A stretch of 64,000 nt of DNA from SZAS-79 sp963844255 (GTDB lineage Bacteria > Pseudomonadota > Gammaproteobacteria > Burkholderiales > SG8-39): contig CAWJNP010000017.1 in the NCBI GenBank assembly GCA_963844255.1, forward strand, positions 62,001 through 126,000, read 5' to 3'. Shown one piece after another: positions 38,190 through 46,086 of this stretch. Positions within the stretch are counted from its first letter, which is position 1; each line of letters starts with the position of its first letter. Below the pieces are notes generated by a model, which had not been told where the DNA came from, made no database searches, and saw only the letters and a program-made list of their open reading frames with translations. The position numbers and the translations under genes are program-made.

Positions 38190-39578
38190 TTATGTGGGTA
38201 CCAAACCGCCTTTTTGCGCAATCGGGAAGAGCCGCTTCGCCATTCGTCGTAGATTTTGAACCGTTGCTGCCATTAGAAACTCGTCTTTCGCACCGCTCAG
38301 ACCTCGTAATCGCAATCGATCGAGCTTCAGGATGCGCTTGAGATGCGCAAACAGCATTTCGACTTTCTTTCTGTCCTTGCGTGACTGCTGGTATTCGTCC
38401 GTTCGGGCGACGCCACGTGCAACTTCTCGAGCTGCCTCATGGACGCTGCGAGCGATCTTGCGAACCGGCGTGTTCGGACAGCACCGGGATTTGACCGGGC
38501 AGGCTGCGCAATCCGATTGACTCGATCGATAGAGGATGGTGTTGGCTTGAGTGATGCGCGAGCGCAGGATCTTGAACGGGCGCCACTGGCTGCGCAGCGC
38601 ATGGCCTTGCGGGCAACGGTATTGATCGGCCTGCTCGTCCCAATGGAACTCGCTGCTGGACAAGGTCTCGTCTTGGCGTTGTGTCTTGTCCCAAACCGGG
38701 ACGTGGGGTTCGATCGCCTTGTCCTTGACCATCCAGCCCAGCAGTTCCGCCGCGCCGTAGGCCGTGTCTCCAATGAGTCTGGTTGGCTTCAGATCGAACC
38801 GCTCCTCGACACGGTCAATCATCGTGCGGGTCGCGTTCACCTCGCTGGTCCGGAACGCAGGAGTCGCCTCCACGTCCACAATGATGCCGGCCTGAACATC
38901 CACCAGATAGTTGGTGGAGTAGGCATAGAACGCCGGGCCGCCCGGCGCAGCGGTGTAGCGTGCCGCGGGATCCGTAAGCGATACCGATTTAGGCACCGAC
39001 GCCTCGGTTGGGTTGGCTTCTTCTATCGCCGCAAGATACTCACGCACCGCGCGCGACGACGCTTCACCGACTTTCCAGTCGACGGTCTGTTCGCCAGGCA
39101 CCCCGCGGGCGCGGTTGGCATCGGCCTTCACTACGCTGGCATCGATCGCAAACCCCTCGCCACCGACCAGCCCCTCCGTCATGCAGCGACGCAGCACATT
39201 CTCAAAGACGTGCCGCAGGGCATCGCTCTCGCGGAACCGACCATGCCGTGTCTTTGAGAACGTCGAGTGATCCGGCACCTCGTCTTCAAGACCCAGGCCG
39301 CAGAACCAGCGGTACGCCAGATTCAGATGTACTTCCTCGCACAGCCGCCGCTCCGAACGAATGCCAAAGCAGTAACCCACCACCAGCATCCGGATCATCA
39401 ACTCCGGATCGATCGACGGGCGGCCCGTGTGGCTGTAGTACGGCGCGAGGTGGCGGCGCAGGTCGCTCAGGTCGAGGAACCGATCAATGCCGCGTAAGAG
39501 GTGATTCTGAGGAACATGGTCCTCAAGATTGAACGAGTAGAACAGGCGATCTTGGCCGCCACCATTCTGTCCCATCAT
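38190..39578 (-). CDS. IS1182-type DDE transposase
   Basis: A 462-residue transposase. The N-terminal region (FYSFNLEDHVPQNHLLRGID) and the DUF772-like HTGRPSIDPELMIRMLVVGY are typical of IS1182. The DDE catalytic residues fit FAIDASVVKADANR, LIGDTAYG and RKKVEMLFAHLKRI. A cysteine cluster (CAACPVKSRCCP) lies between them. I chose the ATG at 39578 because GGAGGG lies 8 bases upstream; TTG at 39596 is in frame. The frame is unbroken. Confidence 0.92.
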   Translation of the reverse strand: MMGQNGGGQDRLFYSFNLEDHVPQNHLLRGIDRFLDLSDLRRHLAPYYSHTGRPSIDPELMIRMLVVGYCFGIRSERRLCEEVHLNLAYRWFCGLGLEDEVPDHSTFSKTRHGRFRESDALRHVFENVLRRCMTEGLVGGEGFAIDASVVKADANRARGVPGEQTVDWKVGEASSRAVREYLAAIEEANPTEASVPKSVSLTDPAARYTAAPGGPAFYAYSTNYLVDVQAGIIVDVEATPAFRTSEVNATRTMIDRVEERFDLKPTRLIGDTAYGAAELLGWMVKDKAIEPHVPVWDKTQRQDETLSSSEFHWDEQADQYRCPQGHALRSQWRPFKILRSRITQANTILYRSSQSDCAACPVKSRCCPNTPVRKIARSVHEAAREVARGVARTDEYQQSRKDRKKVEMLFAHLKRILKLDRLRLRGLSGAKDEFLMAATVQNLRRMAKRLFPIAQKGGLVPT

Positions 39579-39646
39579 CTCGCAGCCCTCCGTCAATGCA
39601 CTGAAAATTCAGACAAATTGCATCCGAAAAAATTCAATGCACGAGA

Positions 39647-39666
39647 GAGTTTTTCAACAGAATAGG
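39647..39666 (-). repeat. IS terminal inverted repeat, right
   Basis: GAGTTTTTCAACAGAATAGG, the exact reverse complement of the left end. It is followed by the TCGG duplication at 39667-39670. Confidence 0.9.
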
Positions 39667-39738
39667 TCGGAACCGGCCGGTCGCAATCCAGTCCTTCGTC
39701 CCCGGCCAGATTGCGCTCGAATACCGCGGAGAAGACGT

Positions 39739-40242
39739 TTACAGTTTATCGGGCTTGGGCAACTCAACGGCCCTGCCCGCTTCCATGCCTTCTTCGGTGA
39801 GTTCCCAGATGCCACGGCGCGAACCGCGGCCAATGAGCCCACGGTTCTTGAGCGCGTTGCGTCCCCACGTGATGGTGTTCTCCGCCTTTGTCTCACCCGT
39901 GGCCACGAGTTCCAGGTCGGCAGGGCTGATGAAGCCCTGCTTGACCATCTTCTGGATGGTGGCCTGGGTGACTTCGCGCTTGCCCCCGCGGCCGCCAAAG
40001 TCTTGCGCCAGGGTGGCAAGCAGGAACTGCTCGTAAATCGCTTGCGGCGTGAGTTGCGGAGTAAGCACTCTCTCAGGCGAAGGAGGGATCCGGAGCAGTG
40101 CTTTCACCCTGGGGGGCTCCGCTCTTAAGATTCCCTTTTCAATCAACAGTCTGCGGATCACCGCGGCGGGCGTATCCACGAACGGCTCGGCCAGTTGCTT
40201 GAGGCCTTCGAACACTTCGTCGTCGATCCGGATGGTAGGCAT
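39739..40242 (-). CDS. Orphan DNA-binding protein, SeqA-N-like plus Mrr-N-like domains
   Basis: A 167-residue protein. Residues 1-35 (PTIRIDDEVFEGLKQL, then AAVIRRLL) resemble the ribbon-helix-helix dimerisation domain of SeqA. Residues about 65-155 (AIYEQFLLATL, GGKREVTQATIQKMVK, GLIGRGSRRGIWELTEEG) resemble the winged-helix N-terminal domain of Mrr restriction proteins. No nuclease domain is present. The ATG at 40242 lies only 8 bases beyond a good promoter, so the mRNA may be leaderless; the frame upstream begins at a TTG that is the -35 box. An IS is inserted 72 bases past the stop. Function unknown; a regulator or a severed restriction-modification component are both possible. Confidence 0.7.
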   Translation of the reverse strand: MPTIRIDDEVFEGLKQLAEPFVDTPAAVIRRLLIEKGILRAEPPRVKALLRIPPSPERVLTPQLTPQAIYEQFLLATLAQDFGGRGGKREVTQATIQKMVKQGFISPADLELVATGETKAENTITWGRNALKNRGLIGRGSRRGIWELTEEGMEAGRAVELPKPDKL

Positions 40243-40250
40243 GCCGAGGA

Positions 40251-40278
40251 TTTTTAAGCTAAGTGAACTTTGTGTCAA
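40251..40278 (-). promoter_or_regulatory. Promoter of the orphan DNA-binding gene
   Basis: On the minus strand, a perfect TTGACA (40273-40278), a 16-base spacer and TAAAAA (40251-40256). The start codon is at 40242, leaving almost no 5' leader. Confidence 0.55.
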
Positions 40279-40301
40279 GTGAATAGGCTATTGCTTAGCT
40301 T
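40256..40301. repeat. AAGCTAAG/CTTAGCTT inverted repeat around the promoter
   Basis: AAGCTAAG at 40256-40263 and CTTAGCTT at 40294-40301 form a perfect 8-bp inverted repeat spanning the -35 box of the minus-strand gene. A third related half-site, GCTAAG, lies at about 40320, on the rpsP side. This layout fits an autoregulatory operator bound by a ribbon-helix-helix dimer. Confidence 0.45.
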
Positions 40302-40341
40302 TAATCCTCGAAAAAGCTGGCTAAGTGTCCGGACCGGTGCG

Positions 40342-40347
40342 TATAAT
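40342..40347 (+). promoter_or_regulatory. rpsP promoter -10 element
   Basis: A consensus TATAAT 36 bases before the rpsP start. The -35 position is weak (near 40318-40323, TGGCTA). Because the ffh-rpsP link is interrupted by the IS, this promoter probably drives the S16-RimM-TrmD-L19 operon on its own. Confidence 0.55.
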
Positions 40348-40383
40348 CCGCGCCTTTCGTTTCCGACGAACCCGGAGTTCACT

Positions 40384-40665
40384 ATGGTTGTTATTCGTCT
40401 GGCGCGCGGTGGCGCCAAGCATCGCCCCTTCTACAACATGGTCGTGGCCGACTCGCGCGATCCGCGCGATGGCCGCTTCATCGAGCGCGTCGGTTTCTAT
40501 GATCCGAAGGCGCCGGCCGGCCGCGAGGCGCTGCGCGTGAATGTCGAGCGCGTGAAGCACTGGACGGGCGTGGGCGCGCAGCTCTCCCCGACCGTGAACC
40601 GCCTGGTCAAGCAGTTCGGCCGCATGGCGGCGACCACGGGCGCCGCAGCGACCAAAGCAGCCTGA
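40384..40665 (+). CDS. rpsP: 30S ribosomal protein S16
   Basis: A 93-residue small-subunit protein that helps assemble the 30S body. It begins MVVIRLARGGAKHRPFYNMV and contains VADSRDPRDGRFIERVGFYDP, the S16 signature. The C-terminus is an Ala-rich tail. CCCGGAG precedes the ATG. First gene of the rpsP-rimM-trmD-rplS operon. Confidence 0.96.
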   Translation: MVVIRLARGGAKHRPFYNMVVADSRDPRDGRFIERVGFYDPKAPAGREALRVNVERVKHWTGVGAQLSPTVNRLVKQFGRMAATTGAAATKAA

Positions 40666-40676
40666 CCTCGAAAACC

Positions 40677-41168
40677 GTGACGATGGGCCGGATCTTCGGC
40701 TCATGGGGTGTGCGTGGTGGCGTGCGGGTAGATCCGTACACCGAGGACCCCGAAACGCTCGCCACATACGAGACCTGGCTGGTCGGTCGCGAGGGCGAGT
40801 GGAAGGAATACAAGGTGCTTGAAGCGCGGTTGCACACCACCCAGGTGGTGGCCCAGCTGGAAGGGCTGACTGACCGGGACGCCGCACTGAAACTTAAGGG
40901 CTGCGAAGTTGCGGTACTCCGCGAGACGCTGCCCGAGCCGGATGACGGAAGCTACTACTGGTCGGATCTGGTCGGTCTGGCGGTGGTGAATACCGGGGGC
41001 ACAGCCCTCGGCGTAGTGAAGGAGATGTTCAGCAACGGCGCGCAGGATGTGATTGACGTCGTTGCCGGAGAAGCGGGGGAGGTTAAGCGATTGATCCCCT
41101 GGACCGCGGTGCAGAGCGTGGACCTGAAGGCGCGGCGCATCGAGGTGGAGTGGGAGGCAGACTGGTGA
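40677..41168 (+). CDS. rimM: Ribosome maturation factor RimM
   Basis: A 163-residue factor that binds S19 and matures the 30S head. The N-terminal beta-barrel starts TMGRIFGSWGVRGGVRVDPYTE; the C-terminal PRC-barrel has YYWSDLVGLAVVN and RLIPWTAVQSVDLKARRIEVEW. The start is GTG at 40677, 11 bases after rpsP; an in-frame ATG at 40683 is the alternative. Confidence 0.94.
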   Translation: MTMGRIFGSWGVRGGVRVDPYTEDPETLATYETWLVGREGEWKEYKVLEARLHTTQVVAQLEGLTDRDAALKLKGCEVAVLRETLPEPDDGSYYWSDLVGLAVVNTGGTALGVVKEMFSNGAQDVIDVVAGEAGEVKRLIPWTAVQSVDLKARRIEVEWEADW

Positions 41169-41186
41169 TGCGGGGCTGGTGAAGGA

Positions 41187-41933
41187 ATGATCAGGTTCGA
41201 CGCGATCACGCTGTTTCCCGAGATGTTCGAGGCGGTGACGCACAGCGGCATCACGCGTCGGGCGCTGGAGACGGGGCTGTGGCAGTTGAATACGTGGAAT
41301 CCGCGAGATTTCACAACGGATAACTACCGGACGATCGATGATCGGCCGTACGGCGGAGGGCCCGGCATGGTGATGCTGGCCGAGCCGCTGGAGAAGGCGA
41401 TAGCGGCTGCGAAGGCAGCCGGGGGTGGCAGGGTGATCTACCTGTCGCCGCAGGGCGCAAGGCTCGATCACGCGAAAGTGATGCGCCTCGCGGCAGAACC
41501 GGCGGTGACGCTGCTCTGCGGACGGTACGAAGGCATCGACGAGCGCTTGATCGCGAAGTGCGTCGATGAGGAAGTGTCGGTCGGTGACTACGTGCTGTCG
41601 GGCGGCGAGCTTGCGGCGATGGTGCTGATCGATGCAGTGGTAAGGCAGTTGCCTGGCGCGCTGGGTGACGGGCAGTCGGCGGTGGAGGAGTCGTTCGCTG
41701 CCGGACTGCTGGATTGCCCGCAGTACACGCGGCCGGAAGCGTGGTCGGAAATGAAGGTGCCGGAGGTGCTGATGTCGGGGCATCACGAGTTGATCCGGCG
41801 CTGGCGATTGAAGCAGGCGCTGGGACGGTCGTTGAACAGAAGGCCCGATCTGATTGCAGCACGCGATCTGACGGTTGAGGAAAAGAGCCTGTTGGAAGAG
41901 TTCCGACGGGAAGCAGGTAACGGAGAGAAATGA
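41187..41933 (+). CDS. trmD: tRNA (guanine37-N1)-methyltransferase TrmD
   Basis: A 248-residue SPOUT methyltransferase that makes m1G37 in tRNA and so prevents frameshifting. It begins FDAITLFPEMFEA; the trefoil-knot SAM site shows YLSPQGARLDH, LLCGRYEGIDERL and VGDYVLSGGELAAMVLIDAV. Full length and unbroken. Its stop overlaps the rplS start region. Confidence 0.97.
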   Translation: MIRFDAITLFPEMFEAVTHSGITRRALETGLWQLNTWNPRDFTTDNYRTIDDRPYGGGPGMVMLAEPLEKAIAAAKAAGGGRVIYLSPQGARLDHAKVMRLAAEPAVTLLCGRYEGIDERLIAKCVDEEVSVGDYVLSGGELAAMVLIDAVVRQLPGALGDGQSAVEESFAAGLLDCPQYTRPEAWSEMKVPEVLMSGHHELIRRWRLKQALGRSLNRRPDLIAARDLTVEEKSLLEEFRREAGNGEK

Positions 41934-42370
41934 TGAATCTGATCCAGAAACTCGAGCAGGAAGAAATCGCGCGGATAGGCAAGACGATTCCCGATTTTGT
42001 CCCCGGCGACACCGTCATCGTCAGCGTCAAGGTGGTCGAGGGCGAGAGAAAGCGCGTACAGGCATTCGAAGGCGTGGTGGTCGCGAAGAAGAACCGCGGC
42101 ATCAACTCCTCGTTCATCGTGCGCAAGATCTCCTCCGGCGAGGGCGTCGAGCGTACCTTCCAGACGCATTCGCCGATCATCGCTTCGATCGAAGTCAAGC
42201 GTCGCGGCGACGTCAGCCGCGCCAAGCTCTACTACCTGCGCCAGCGTTCCGGCAAGTCGGCACGGATCAAGGAAAAGCTCGGCACGCGCGCACAGGCAGA
42301 GGCTGCAGGCGAGATCCTGACGGCCGAGGCGCCCGCGGCGCCTGTCGCCGCGGAAGCCAAGCCGGCCTGA
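41930..42370 (+). CDS. rplS: 50S ribosomal protein L19
   Basis: An L19 protein at the 30S-50S interface. It has LIQKLEQEEI, FVPGDTVIVSVKVVEG and NRGINSSFIVRKIS in order. The C-terminal tail (about 25 residues, rich in Ala, Pro and Glu) is longer than in E. coli. Two adjacent ATG codons at 41930 and 41933 could start it; the first overlaps the trmD stop. A strong terminator follows. Confidence 0.96.
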   Translation: MMNLIQKLEQEEIARIGKTIPDFVPGDTVIVSVKVVEGERKRVQAFEGVVVAKKNRGINSSFIVRKISSGEGVERTFQTHSPIIASIEVKRRGDVSRAKLYYLRQRSGKSARIKEKLGTRAQAEAAGEILTAEAPAAPVAAEAKPA

Positions 42371-42390
42371 GTTTCGCTGTTGGTCGGATG

Positions 42391-42419
42391 ACGGGGCGCG
42401 CTGCGCCCCGTTTTATTTT
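42391..42419 (+). terminator. Rho-independent terminator of the rpsP operon
   Basis: An 8-bp perfect GC stem, CGGGGCGC (42392-42399) and GCGCCCCG (42403-42410), with loop GCT, followed by TTTTATTTT. It lies 21 bases after the rplS stop and is the clearest intrinsic terminator in the window. Confidence 0.9.
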
Positions 42420-42429
42420 GTTGCGGCGC

Positions 42430-42435
42430 TATAAT
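42430..42435 (+). promoter_or_regulatory. Possible ribBA promoter -10 element
   Basis: A TATAAT lies 40 bases before the ribBA start, directly after the rplS terminator, in the short 55-base space where a promoter is needed. No good -35 is visible. There is not enough room for an FMN riboswitch. Confidence 0.4.
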
Positions 42436-42474
42436 TCGGGGCTCAGTCTGCCCCCGCAGACTCCGGAGCGTTTC

Positions 42475-43609
42475 ATGCGGCGCGAATCCACATCCATCAG
42501 TCCAGTCACCGAGATCATCACCGAGATCAAAGCCGGCCGCATGGTCGTGCTCGTCGACGAGGAAGACCGCGAAAACGAGGGCGATCTGGTGCTCGCTGCA
42601 GAGCACGTCACGCCCGAGTCGATCAACTTCATGGCGAAGTTCGCGCGCGGTCTCGTCTGCCTCACGCTGACCGAGGAACGCTGCCGCCAACTCGCCCTGC
42701 CGCTCATGGTGCGCGACAACCGGCTGGCGCTGGGCACCAATTTCACTCTGGCGATCGAAGCCGCCGAGGGCGTGACCACCGGAATTTCGGCCCACGACCG
42801 CGCGCGCACGGTGCAGGTGGCGGTCGCGAAGGACGCCAAGCCCTCGGACATCGTGCAGCCCGGCCATGTGTTCCCGATCATGGCGCAGCCGGGCGGCGTG
42901 CTGGTGCGCGCAGGCCACACCGAAGCCGGCTGCGATCTCGCCGCGCTCGCCGGGCTGACGCCCGGCTGCGGTCATCTGCGAGATCCTGAAGGACGACGGC
43001 ACGATGGCGCGCCTGCCCGACCTGATCGAGTTCGCGGCCGAACACAAGCTGCGCATCGGGACCATCGCGGACCTCATTCACTACCGCAGCGCCAACGAAT
43101 CGCTGGTGCGCCGCACCGTGGAGCGGGAGATCGAAACCGCCAGCGGGCGATTCAAGCTGATTGCATTTCGCGACAAGCCCACGGGCGCAAGCCACCTCGT
43201 ACTGGTGCGCGGCGAGATCAGCGCGGACGCGGAGACGCTGGTGCGCGTGCACGAGCCCCTGTCGGTGATCGACCTGCTCGAAACCGGCACCGGCGTGCAT
43301 ACCTGGGGCGTGAGCGAGGCACTCGCCGCGATCGCCGCCAGCGGGCGGGGCGTAATGGTGCTCCTCAATTGCTCGCAATCCGACGATGCGCTCGAGGCAC
43401 GTCTGTCTGACGACTCCCCGGATGCGCGTGCATCGCGGCGGTCGGACCGCAGCGCCGACCTGCGCACCTACGGAATCGGCGCGCAGATCCTGCGCGACCT
43501 CGGCGTCGGTCGCATGCGGCTCCTGGCCGCGCCGCGCAAGATGCCGAGCATGACCGGATTCGGCCTCGAAGTGATCGGCTACGCCGACCTGCCCAAGCGC
43601 GGCGCCTGA
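42475..43609 (+). CDS. ribBA: Riboflavin biosynthesis protein RibBA (RibB active, RibA-like half), frameshifted
   Basis: A two-domain protein for riboflavin synthesis. The N-terminal DHBP synthase makes 3,4-dihydroxy-2-butanone-4-phosphate: VVLVDEEDRENEGDLVLAAEH with the acidic metal site, and RAGHTEAGCDLA. The C-terminal half is GTP cyclohydrolase II-like but lacks the zinc-cysteine cluster normally seen in RibA (no CxxGxxF-C-x-C motif), so it is probably inactive as a cyclohydrolase, as in many proteobacteria. One extra C in CCC at 42961-42963 breaks the frame (restoring TPAAVICEILKDDG). Confidence 0.88.
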
Positions 43610-44077
43610 GTGGGGATCGCCGGCGCGGCAGCCGATCTGGACGGGGCGGGCCTGCGCGTTGGGCTCGTGGTCAGCCGTTTCAATGAGTCGTTCTGCGAAC
43701 GGCTGCTCGCCGGCGCGCAGGAGGAACTCGCACGCCTCGGTGTACGCGCCGAGGACGTCTCCAGCGTGCACGTGCCCGGTGCCCTCGAGATTCCGCCGGC
43801 CCTGCAGTGGCTCGCGCAGTCCGGGCGCTACGACGCGCTGGTTGCGCTGGGCGTGGTGATCCGCGGCGAAACCTATCATTTCGAAATCGTCTCGAACGAG
43901 TCCTCGCGCGGCGTGATGGACGTGCAGCTCGAGACCGGCGTGCCCGTGGCCAATGGCATCCTGACCACGGAGAACGAGGCACAGACCGAGGCGCGCATGG
44001 GCAAGGGCGCCGAAGCGGCGCGGGTCGCGGTGGAGATGGCGCGCCTGCGGGCCGACATCGTGCGTCAGCCGAAATGA
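43610..44077 (+). CDS. ribH: 6,7-dimethyl-8-ribityllumazine synthase RibH
   Basis: A 155-residue enzyme that condenses the RibB product with the pyrimidine intermediate to give lumazine. It has VVSRFNESFCERL, HVPGALEIPPAL, LGVVIRGETYHFEIV and NGILTTENEAQ, the active-site motifs. The start is GTG directly after the ribBA stop, and the end overlaps nusB by ATGA, so ribBA, ribH and nusB form one operon. Confidence 0.95.
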   Translation: MGIAGAAADLDGAGLRVGLVVSRFNESFCERLLAGAQEELARLGVRAEDVSSVHVPGALEIPPALQWLAQSGRYDALVALGVVIRGETYHFEIVSNESSRGVMDVQLETGVPVANGILTTENEAQTEARMGKGAEAARVAVEMARLRADIVRQPK

Positions 44078-44571
44078 GCGACAAACCAGCTTCGGGCGGC
44101 AATACGCGCGCGAAGACCGCGCGGCGTCGCGCGCGCGAATTTGCCCTGCAGGCACTGTATGCCTGGCAGATGTCGCGCAGCACGCCGGGCGAGATCGTCG
44201 AACAGGTCAAGGGCTATGAGGGTTTCGAGCGTGCGGACGCAGCGCTTGCCGAGACGCTCGTGCGGGGGGTTGCCGAGCGTTCGGCGGAGCTCGAGGGCCT
44301 GATCGCGCCGCATCTGGACCGCAGCTTCGCTTCGCTATCCCCGGTCGAGCGTGCGATCCTGTACATCGGCACGTTCGAACTTTGCGCGGAACACCACACC
44401 CCGTTCAAGGTCATCGTCAACGAGGCCATCGAACTGGGCAAGAGTTTCGGCGGCACCGATGGCCATAAATTCGTCAATGGCGTGCTCGAGAAGCTGGCTG
44501 CCAGCCTCCGGCCCGGCGAATTCGGCCGCGCTCGCGGGGCCGCCTCACGCGCGGCCGAGCCGCTGCAGTAG
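44074..44571 (+). CDS. nusB: Transcription antitermination factor NusB
   Basis: A 165-residue all-helical factor that with S10 binds boxA of rRNA leaders. It shows RRRAREFALQALYAWQMS at the N-terminus, LSPVERAILYIGTFEL, and VIVNEAIELGKSFGGTDGHKFVNGVLEK. Start ATG at 44074 overlaps the ribH stop. The ribH-nusB pairing is widespread. Confidence 0.95.
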   Translation: MSDKPASGGNTRAKTARRRAREFALQALYAWQMSRSTPGEIVEQVKGYEGFERADAALAETLVRGVAERSAELEGLIAPHLDRSFASLSPVERAILYIGTFELCAEHHTPFKVIVNEAIELGKSFGGTDGHKFVNGVLEKLAASLRPGEFGRARGAASRAAEPLQ

Positions 44572-44610
44572 CGCGCCGGTTCAGTGTTCGCGGTCGCGGC
44601 GCGTTTCCCG

Positions 44611-45579
44611 GTGAGTTCGGAATTTTCCCTGATCAAGCGCCACTTTGACCGGCCTGCGCCGGGTGCCGTACTTGGTGTCGGGGATGATTGCGCGCTGTTG
44701 CGCACCGCACCCGGGATGGAACTCGCCGTGTCCACCGACATGCTGGTGGAAGGCCGGCATTTTTCCGCCGGCGCGGACGCCCGCATGCTCGGACACAAGT
44801 CGCTGGCCGTGAACCTGTCGGACCTGGCCGCCATGGGTGCGACACCGCGCTGGGCGACACTCGCGCTCGCGCTGCCCGACGCCGACGACGCATGGCTCGA
44901 GCAGTTTTCGGCTGGCTTCTTTGCGCTCGCGGCCCGGTTTGGCGTCGACCTGGTCGGAGGCGATACCACGCGCGGTCCGCGCAACATTTCGGTCACGATC
45001 ATGGGCGAAGTACCGGCCGGTCGCGCGTTGCGCCGCTCGGGCGCCCGTGCAGGCGACGAAATCTGGGTGTCGGGCGAACTCGGCGGAGCCGCGCTCGGGC
45101 TCGCGCACGCGCTCGATGGTGTGCCGCTCGATGCGGGAGATGCGCAGGCGTCGCTGGCACGGCTCCACGAGCCGCAGCCGCGTGTGGCGCTCGGCGAACG
45201 TCTGCGCGGGCTGGCGAGCGCCGCGATCGACGTGTCCGACGGTTTTGCGGGCGACCTCGCGCATGTGCTGGAACGCTCCGGGGTCGGTGCGCGCGTCCAC
45301 TACACGCGCATTCCGCGGCCCGGCGCCTTCGCCCGGCTCGGGCAGGGCGAGGCCATGCGCACGCTTGAGCGCGACTGCGTGCTCTCAGGCGGAGACGATT
45401 ACGAGCTTGTATTTACCGCACCGGTTGAGCACGGTCTGGCGATCGAGGCGCTCGGGCGCGAGCTCGGACTCGCATTGAGCCGTGTGGGCGCGATCGTTCC
45501 GGGCGAGGCGGGCCTTGCGATCCTCGATGCCGACGGAAACACGATGCCTGCCGCGCGCGGCTTCGACCACTTCGCCTGA
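44611..45579 (+). CDS. thiL: Thiamine-monophosphate kinase ThiL
   Basis: A 322-residue PurM-like kinase that makes thiamine diphosphate. It starts SSEFSLIKRHF, then GVGDDCALL and VSTDMLVEGRHF (ATP and magnesium sites), GGDTTRGP, AIDVSDGFAGDLAH and LSGGDDYELVF. I chose GTG at 44611 because family members begin at the EFSLI motif; the frame extends to GTG 44584. It completes thiamine cofactor synthesis, which the TMP-synthase domain at 29.6 kb may also serve. Confidence 0.93.
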   Translation: MSSEFSLIKRHFDRPAPGAVLGVGDDCALLRTAPGMELAVSTDMLVEGRHFSAGADARMLGHKSLAVNLSDLAAMGATPRWATLALALPDADDAWLEQFSAGFFALAARFGVDLVGGDTTRGPRNISVTIMGEVPAGRALRRSGARAGDEIWVSGELGGAALGLAHALDGVPLDAGDAQASLARLHEPQPRVALGERLRGLASAAIDVSDGFAGDLAHVLERSGVGARVHYTRIPRPGAFARLGQGEAMRTLERDCVLSGGDDYELVFTAPVEHGLAIEALGRELGLALSRVGAIVPGEAGLAILDADGNTMPAARGFDHFA

Positions 45580-45590
45580 GTCTGTCTTTC

Positions 45591-46076
45591 ATGATCCTGC
45601 GCCCCGGCTTCAAATTCGCGTTCAATCATCCCGCACATTTTGTCGCGCTCGGATTCGGCGCGGGCGTGTCGCGCTTTGCACCGGGCACCGTCGGAACCCT
45701 CGTCGGCTTTCCCGTGTACTGGGTGACTTCGCCGCACCTGGGTACGCTCGAGATGCTCGCACTGATCGTCCTGCTGTTTGCGATCGGCGTGTGGGCCTGC
45801 GGCGTCACCGGCAGACACCTGGGTATCGCGGACCACGGCGGCATGTGCTGGGACGAGGTCGTCGCCTTCCTGTTGATCCTCGTCGTGGCACCGGACGAAC
45901 CCGGGTGGCAGGCGGGCGCGTTTTTCCTTTTCCGCTTCTTCGACGTGGTGAAGCCCTCGCCGATCCGCGAACTGGAAAAGCGCATGAAGGGCGGTTTCGG
46001 CGTGATGTTCGACGACATCCTTGCCGCGGGCTACACCCTGCTGGCGCTGGCCATCATCAAACGCATCTGGTTCTGA
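45591..46076 (+). CDS. pgpA: Phosphatidylglycerophosphatase A
   Basis: A 161-residue integral membrane phosphatase that makes phosphatidylglycerol. It shows FGAGVSRFAPGTVGTLVGFPVYW, DHGGMCWDEVVAFLL and FRFFDVVKPSPI, the PgpA signatures, with four predicted membrane helices. It follows thiL after 11 bases and is followed by pncC after 10; thiL-pgpA-pncC is a common order. Confidence 0.94.
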   Translation: MILRPGFKFAFNHPAHFVALGFGAGVSRFAPGTVGTLVGFPVYWVTSPHLGTLEMLALIVLLFAIGVWACGVTGRHLGIADHGGMCWDEVVAFLLILVVAPDEPGWQAGAFFLFRFFDVVKPSPIRELEKRMKGGFGVMFDDILAAGYTLLALAIIKRIWF

Positions 46077-46086
46077 GGACGGAGCA

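Larger units (their letters stand above)
38072..39666 (-). mobile_element. IS1182-family-like insertion sequence, intact
   Basis: A 1595-bp element bounded by perfect 20-bp terminal inverted repeats: CCTATTCTGTTGAAAAACTC at 38072-38091 and its complement at 39647-39666. A TCGG duplication flanks it. It carries one full-length transposase gene on the minus strand and no passenger gene. Both ends and the transposase look complete, so it is probably recent and potentially active. It separates ffh from rpsP together with the gene at 39739-40242. Confidence 0.9.

Noticed and set aside
42420..42474. FMN riboswitch before ribBA
   Set aside because: Only 55 bases separate the rplS terminator from the start codon, too short for the structure, and no conserved element is visible.
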